Below are positions 23,122 through 25,877 of a stretch of 25,877 nt of DNA, piece by piece. The stretch lies in NCBI GenBank assembly GCA_040385645.1, contig JAZKGZ010000008.1, forward strand, positions 1 to 25,877. The letters run 5' to 3'. The stretch is from JANXSS01 sp040385645 (lineage in GTDB: Bacteria > Pseudomonadota > Gammaproteobacteria > Burkholderiales > Burkholderiaceae_D). The notes below the pieces were generated by a model. That model made no database searches and was not told the DNA's origin. It worked only from the letters and a program-made list of their open reading frames with translations. A program made the translations under genes and the position numbers. Each line of letters opens with the position of its first letter. The first letter of the stretch is position 1.

Positions 23122-24561
23122 TTAACCGCGCAGCAGGGCCAATACACCCTGTGGCAACGAGTTCGCCTGAGCCAACATCGCTGTACCGGCTTGTTGCAAG
23201 ATCTGACCACGTGTCAGCGATGCTGTTTCCGATGCAAAGTCCGTATCTTGAATCCGGCTGCGGGAAGCAACCAGGTTTTCTGATTTGGTTTGCAGGCTGG
23301 TAACAGCCGAGCTGAAACGGTTTTGATACGCACCCAGTGAAGCGCGGGAGCTGTTGACGTTTGCCAAAGCCGCATCGATCGAAGACAAGGCAGCTTGTGC
23401 TCCCGAAGCCGTCGAAAGATTCAGCGACGAGATACCGGCGCCTGCTGTAGCGGTTGCTGCGGTAGCTTGTGCAGCAATACCGAGAACAGCTGTAGTTGCT
23501 TGCGAACCGCCAAGCGTGATGCCAGATGCCGAATTTGAGGTCAGGGTCACTGAACCGGCAGTCGTTGCAGTGGCTGCACCTGAAGCACCAGCCGTTGTTG
23601 CACTGATGTCGATGTTGCGTCCGTCTGCAGCAGTCAGCCTGTATGTGTTGCCCGTGACAGTTGCCGTGACACCGGTTTGTGCGCTAACTGCGTTGAATGC
23701 TGCTGCAACTTCCGAAGCGTTGATCGCAGCGGTTGTTGACGTCGTGCTACCGGCAACAGTCACGCCATTGACTTGCAAGCTGAATGCACCAGCAGTGGCA
23801 CCAGCGGTGTTTTGCAGTGTCGCACCGGTAATCGAAGCACTCACACCAGTTGTGGCGGTAACCGAGTTGATCGCATTTGCCTTGGCCAATGCGCTACCAG
23901 CTGCTGACGCAGTAGACACGCCATCCGATGTGGAGACACCAACGTTGAAGCCGTTGATTACCACGCCAGTTGCAGTGAATGCCGCTGTCGAAGTGATTGC
24001 TGCACCGGTAACGGTTGTGCTAAAGCTCGAGTTCGAACCAACGCCCAGTGAATTTGCCCGTGCGCTGGAAATTGCATCGATCGAGATACGATCGTTTGCA
24101 GCGTTGTTTGCACCGACTTGGAAAGACTGCGAAGTGAACGAACCATCGAGCAGCTTCACACCGTTGAACGACGAGCCGCTAGCGACACGGTCGATCTCTG
24201 AAATCAGTTGGGTTGCTTCGTTGTTCAATGAAGCACGGTCACTAGCGCTGTTGCTGCCGTTTGATGCCTGCACTGCCAATTCACGAATACGTTGCAGGTT
24301 GTTGCCGATCTGTGCCAAATCGCCCTCGGCAGTTTGAGCCAGCGAGATACCGTCGTTGGCATTACGTGCTGCCTGGTTCGAACCGTTGATCTGTGCGGTC
24401 AAACGATCCGAGATCGCAAGGCCGGCTGCGTCGTCTTTTGCACTGTTGATACGCAAGCCCGATGACAACCGTTGCAGGGACGTTGTCAACGACGACTGCG
24501 ATGCATTGAGGTTACGTTGTGCATTTAACGAAGCGGTGTTGGTATTGATGAATGCGGCCAT
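23122..24561 (-). CDS. fliC: Flagellin FliC
   Basis: A 479-residue filament subunit. The conserved N-terminal D0/D1 part (AAFINTNTASLNAQRNLNAS, SLQRLSSGLRINSAKDDAAG, about residues 1-170) and C-terminal D1/D0 part (SRASLGAYQNRFSSAVTSLQ to QANSLPQGVLALLRG, about 405-479) are standard. The middle is Ala/Thr/Ser-rich. It contains two flagellin-IN-like motifs (INSVTATTGVSASITGA and AFNAVSAQTGVTATVTG), with very few charged residues, so it offers many possible O-glycosylation sites. AAGGAG lies before the ATG. Transcription is from the sigma-28 promoter at 24664-24690. A possible glycosyltransferase gene is divergent upstream. Only one flagellin gene is in the window. Confidence 0.98.
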   Translation of the reverse strand: MAAFINTNTASLNAQRNLNASQSSLTTSLQRLSSGLRINSAKDDAAGLAISDRLTAQINGSNQAARNANDGISLAQTAEGDLAQIGNNLQRIRELAVQASNGSNSASDRASLNNEATQLISEIDRVASGSSFNGVKLLDGSFTSQSFQVGANNAANDRISIDAISSARANSLGVGSNSSFSTTVTGAAITSTAAFTATGVVINGFNVGVSTSDGVSTASAAGSALAKANAINSVTATTGVSASITGATLQNTAGATAGAFSLQVNGVTVAGSTTSTTAAINASEVAAAFNAVSAQTGVTATVTGNTYRLTAADGRNIDISATTAGASGAATATTAGSVTLTSNSASGITLGGSQATTAVLGIAAQATAATATAGAGISSLNLSTASGAQAALSSIDAALANVNSSRASLGAYQNRFSSAVTSLQTKSENLVASRSRIQDTDFASETASLTRGQILQQAGTAMLAQANSLPQGVLALLRG

Positions 24562-24663
24562 GGTGAAGCTCCTTGAATACTGGGGTGCGATGACATTTGT
24601 CGAATTACCGTCAGCCTTGGGTTGCCTCGTTTGGCGAGTGGTGCAAACCGCGGTTGTAACTTT

Positions 24664-24690
24664 TTATCGGTTGCTCCCAGGAAAAGTTTA
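24664..24690 (-). promoter_or_regulatory. Sigma-28 (FliA) promoter of fliC
   Basis: On the minus strand, TAAACTTT, an 11-nt spacer and ACCGATAA match the enteric sigma-28 consensus TAAAGTTT-N11-GCCGATAA with exact spacing and two mismatches. It predicts a leader of about 95 nt before the fliC ATG at 24561. Confidence 0.88.
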
Positions 24691-24714
24691 ATGTTCTGGG
24701 TAACTTTTTTCGAC

Positions 24715-25063
24715 ATTTTGTGTAACGCCTTGATTTTTATCCCCTTTTATTCTGGTTCGCTGCTCCTTTCATGGCTATCCACTGCGGATGAATGAATAAT
24801 ACTGCCCGTTCCGTTTTGTCAAAGCAGGTGATAACCGGCTTTCCATGGCTCATTTCCTCGCTTCGAATGCTTGGAGCCGGATATTGGTTGCCGGTTTATT
24901 AATCTAAAACCGGTGGTTGATCGAAAAACCACTAATCGATGCTGTAAACAAGCAGTTTGTGCAGAGAAGATGCTTGGTAACAAGCGAGATACTTTCCTTT
25001 TCGCAAGAAACTGGTACAGTCAATATAGTGCGTAAAAACAACTAATCCACACTATTTATCTCC
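24715..25063. other. Intergenic region between fliC promoter and TPR gene
   Basis: About 350 bp without a recognisable gene. It is AT-rich near 24720-24800 and again near 24890-25060. A weak sigma-70-like -10 (TATAGT at 25024-25029) could serve the plus-strand TPR gene, but its -35 is poor. No sigma-28 box faces the TPR gene, so co-regulation with fliC is not shown. Confidence 0.35.
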
Positions 25064-25877
25064 ATGCCCACTGCCTCCTTGCAAAATCCAGGTATCCGAG
25101 CCAGCCAGCCGGAGATCGACCGTTCGCTTGCAGAGTTCGTTGCGGGCCGCCTGCCGACCGCCGAACAGGCTGCAATACAGTTGTGTCGCAATTATCCGGA
25201 GGATGCCTTCGGTTGGAAATTGCATGCAGCAATACTTCAGGCGCTGGGCAAGTTTGAAGAGGCTTTGGTGCCAGCATTGCAGTCGGTGGCATTGGCTCCG
25301 CACGATGCTGAGGCCATCAGTAACCTAGGCGCTGCGCTGCAGTCGACCGGGAGGCTGAACGAAGCTGAGACGCAGTTGCGCGCAGCGGTAGCTCTATCGC
25401 CTTCCAGCGCTGAAGCCAATAACAACCTGGGCAATGTGTTGCGTGGCAAGGGCTTGAATCATGAGGCAGAGCAGTATTACGCCGCTGCCTTGCAGCTAAA
25501 ACCGGGCTGGGCCGAAGCGCATCTAAATCTTGGTATTGCGTTGACCGATACGCACCGCCTAGTTGAAGCAGGTGAAGCTTTTGAACGGGCATCGGCGCTT
25601 AATCCGGCTTTAGTCCAAGCATTTAATAGTCGCAATATGAATCGGGTATCGCGGTCCGATTTTTCCGAGATTGTTACCGGAAGCGACCATGCTTTGCTGC
25701 TTGATCCGGAGGGTTACATTAGCTGGGAGCAGCGGCTGTATTGTTTTTCCTATCATCCGGACTTGAGCGCGGCACAGATTTATCGTGAGTTTGAGCGCTG
25801 GGGCGAGCGTTTTCCCATGCCAGTCACCGACTTTAGCCGACACGACCGCACTCCTGGGCGACGCCTGCGCATCGGCT
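25064..25877 (+). CDS. TPR protein with SPINDLY/O-GlcNAc-transferase-like start, partial; candidate flagellin glycosyltransferase
   Basis: Open from ATG 25064 to the window edge (271 codons, no stop), so the gene is truncated here. Residues ~40-190 form tandem TPRs of 34 residues with the expected pattern: AEAISNLGAALQSTGRLNEA, then AEANNNLGNVLRGKGLNHEA and AEAHLNLGIALTDTHRLVEA, each ending in an xLxP step. After them come YISWEQRLYCFSYHPDLSA and, at the very end, RTPGRRLRIG, the typical lead-in to the GT41 / SPINDLY-like catalytic region (family continuation YVSxDF). The catalytic part lies outside the window. Such genes next to flagellin often glycosylate flagellin Ser/Thr. Here the link is inferred from the neighbour and from the Ser/Thr-rich FliC core. 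The RBS is weak. Confidence 0.82.
   Translation, partial: MPTASLQNPGIRASQPEIDRSLAEFVAGRLPTAEQAAIQLCRNYPEDAFGWKLHAAILQALGKFEEALVPALQSVALAPHDAEAISNLGAALQSTGRLNEAETQLRAAVALSPSSAEANNNLGNVLRGKGLNHEAEQYYAAALQLKPGWAEAHLNLGIALTDTHRLVEAGEAFERASALNPALVQAFNSRNMNRVSRSDFSEIVTGSDHALLLDPEGYISWEQRLYCFSYHPDLSAAQIYREFERWGERFPMPVTDFSRHDRTPGRRLRIG

Noticed and set aside
23354..24337. A 327-codon plus-strand frame opposite fliC
   Set aside because: Antisense shadow of the Ala/Thr-rich flagellin core; low-complexity Ala/Val with no domain pattern.

Overview
The window reads as a chromosomal segment of a motile betaproteobacterium, most likely Oxalobacteraceae (Herminiimonas/Janthinobacterium/Collimonas type). I infer this from the look of the flagellin and FliD, the FliEFGHIJK/LMNOPQR gene order and the FliC-FlaG-FliD-FliS-FliT block. 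No rRNA, tRNA or CRISPR array was seen.

Bases 1-5300 are an accessory region with a patchier, more AT-rich look than the rest. It holds two full-length minus-strand genes for leucine-rich-repeat proteins, each with an F-box-like N-terminal segment. A short remnant of a third LRR gene lies upstream of the first. Between the two LRR genes sit a complete PrlF-YhaV toxin-antitoxin operon with a perfect 16-bp palindrome in front of it, and an internally deleted IS3-family remnant. Next to the flagellar genes is an orphan MazE-like antitoxin whose frame is broken at a T-TTC-CCC sequence. Bases 1-191 hold nothing I recognise.

Bases 5302-17344 are the basal-body, switch and export locus. On the minus strand, in transcription order, are fliF, fliG, fliH, fliI, fliJ, fliK, fliL, fliM, fliN, fliO, fliP, fliQ and fliR. 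Several are joined by 1-11 nt start/stop overlaps (F/G, G/H, H/I, M/N, N/O, O/P), which suggests translational coupling. There is one 219-bp break between fliK and fliL. fliE is alone on the plus strand, divergent from fliF across a 222-bp spacer.

Bases 17362-24561 are the filament block, all minus strand: fliC (with a clear sigma-28 promoter), flaG, fliD, fliS, fliT, a FliK-like protein, an FhlB-type FlhB C-terminal homologue, and a YcgR-like PilZ flagellar brake. A perfect stem-loop lies between fliC and flaG. Upstream of fliC and divergent from it, a TPR protein with the beginning of a SPINDLY/O-GlcNAc-transferase-like region runs off the window end. It is a candidate flagellin glycosyltransferase.

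Together the flagellar genes give the MS ring (FliF) and rod adapter (FliE), the C-ring switch (FliG/M/N), the export gate and ATPase (FliO/P/Q/R, FliH/I/J), hook-length control (FliK), filament and cap (FliC/FliD) with their chaperones (FliS/FliT), and c-di-GMP braking (YcgR). flhBA, the flg genes and the master regulators are not in the window. The least ordinary parts are the F-box-like/LRR gene cluster, the frameshifted antitoxin and the FliK-like/FhlB pair.
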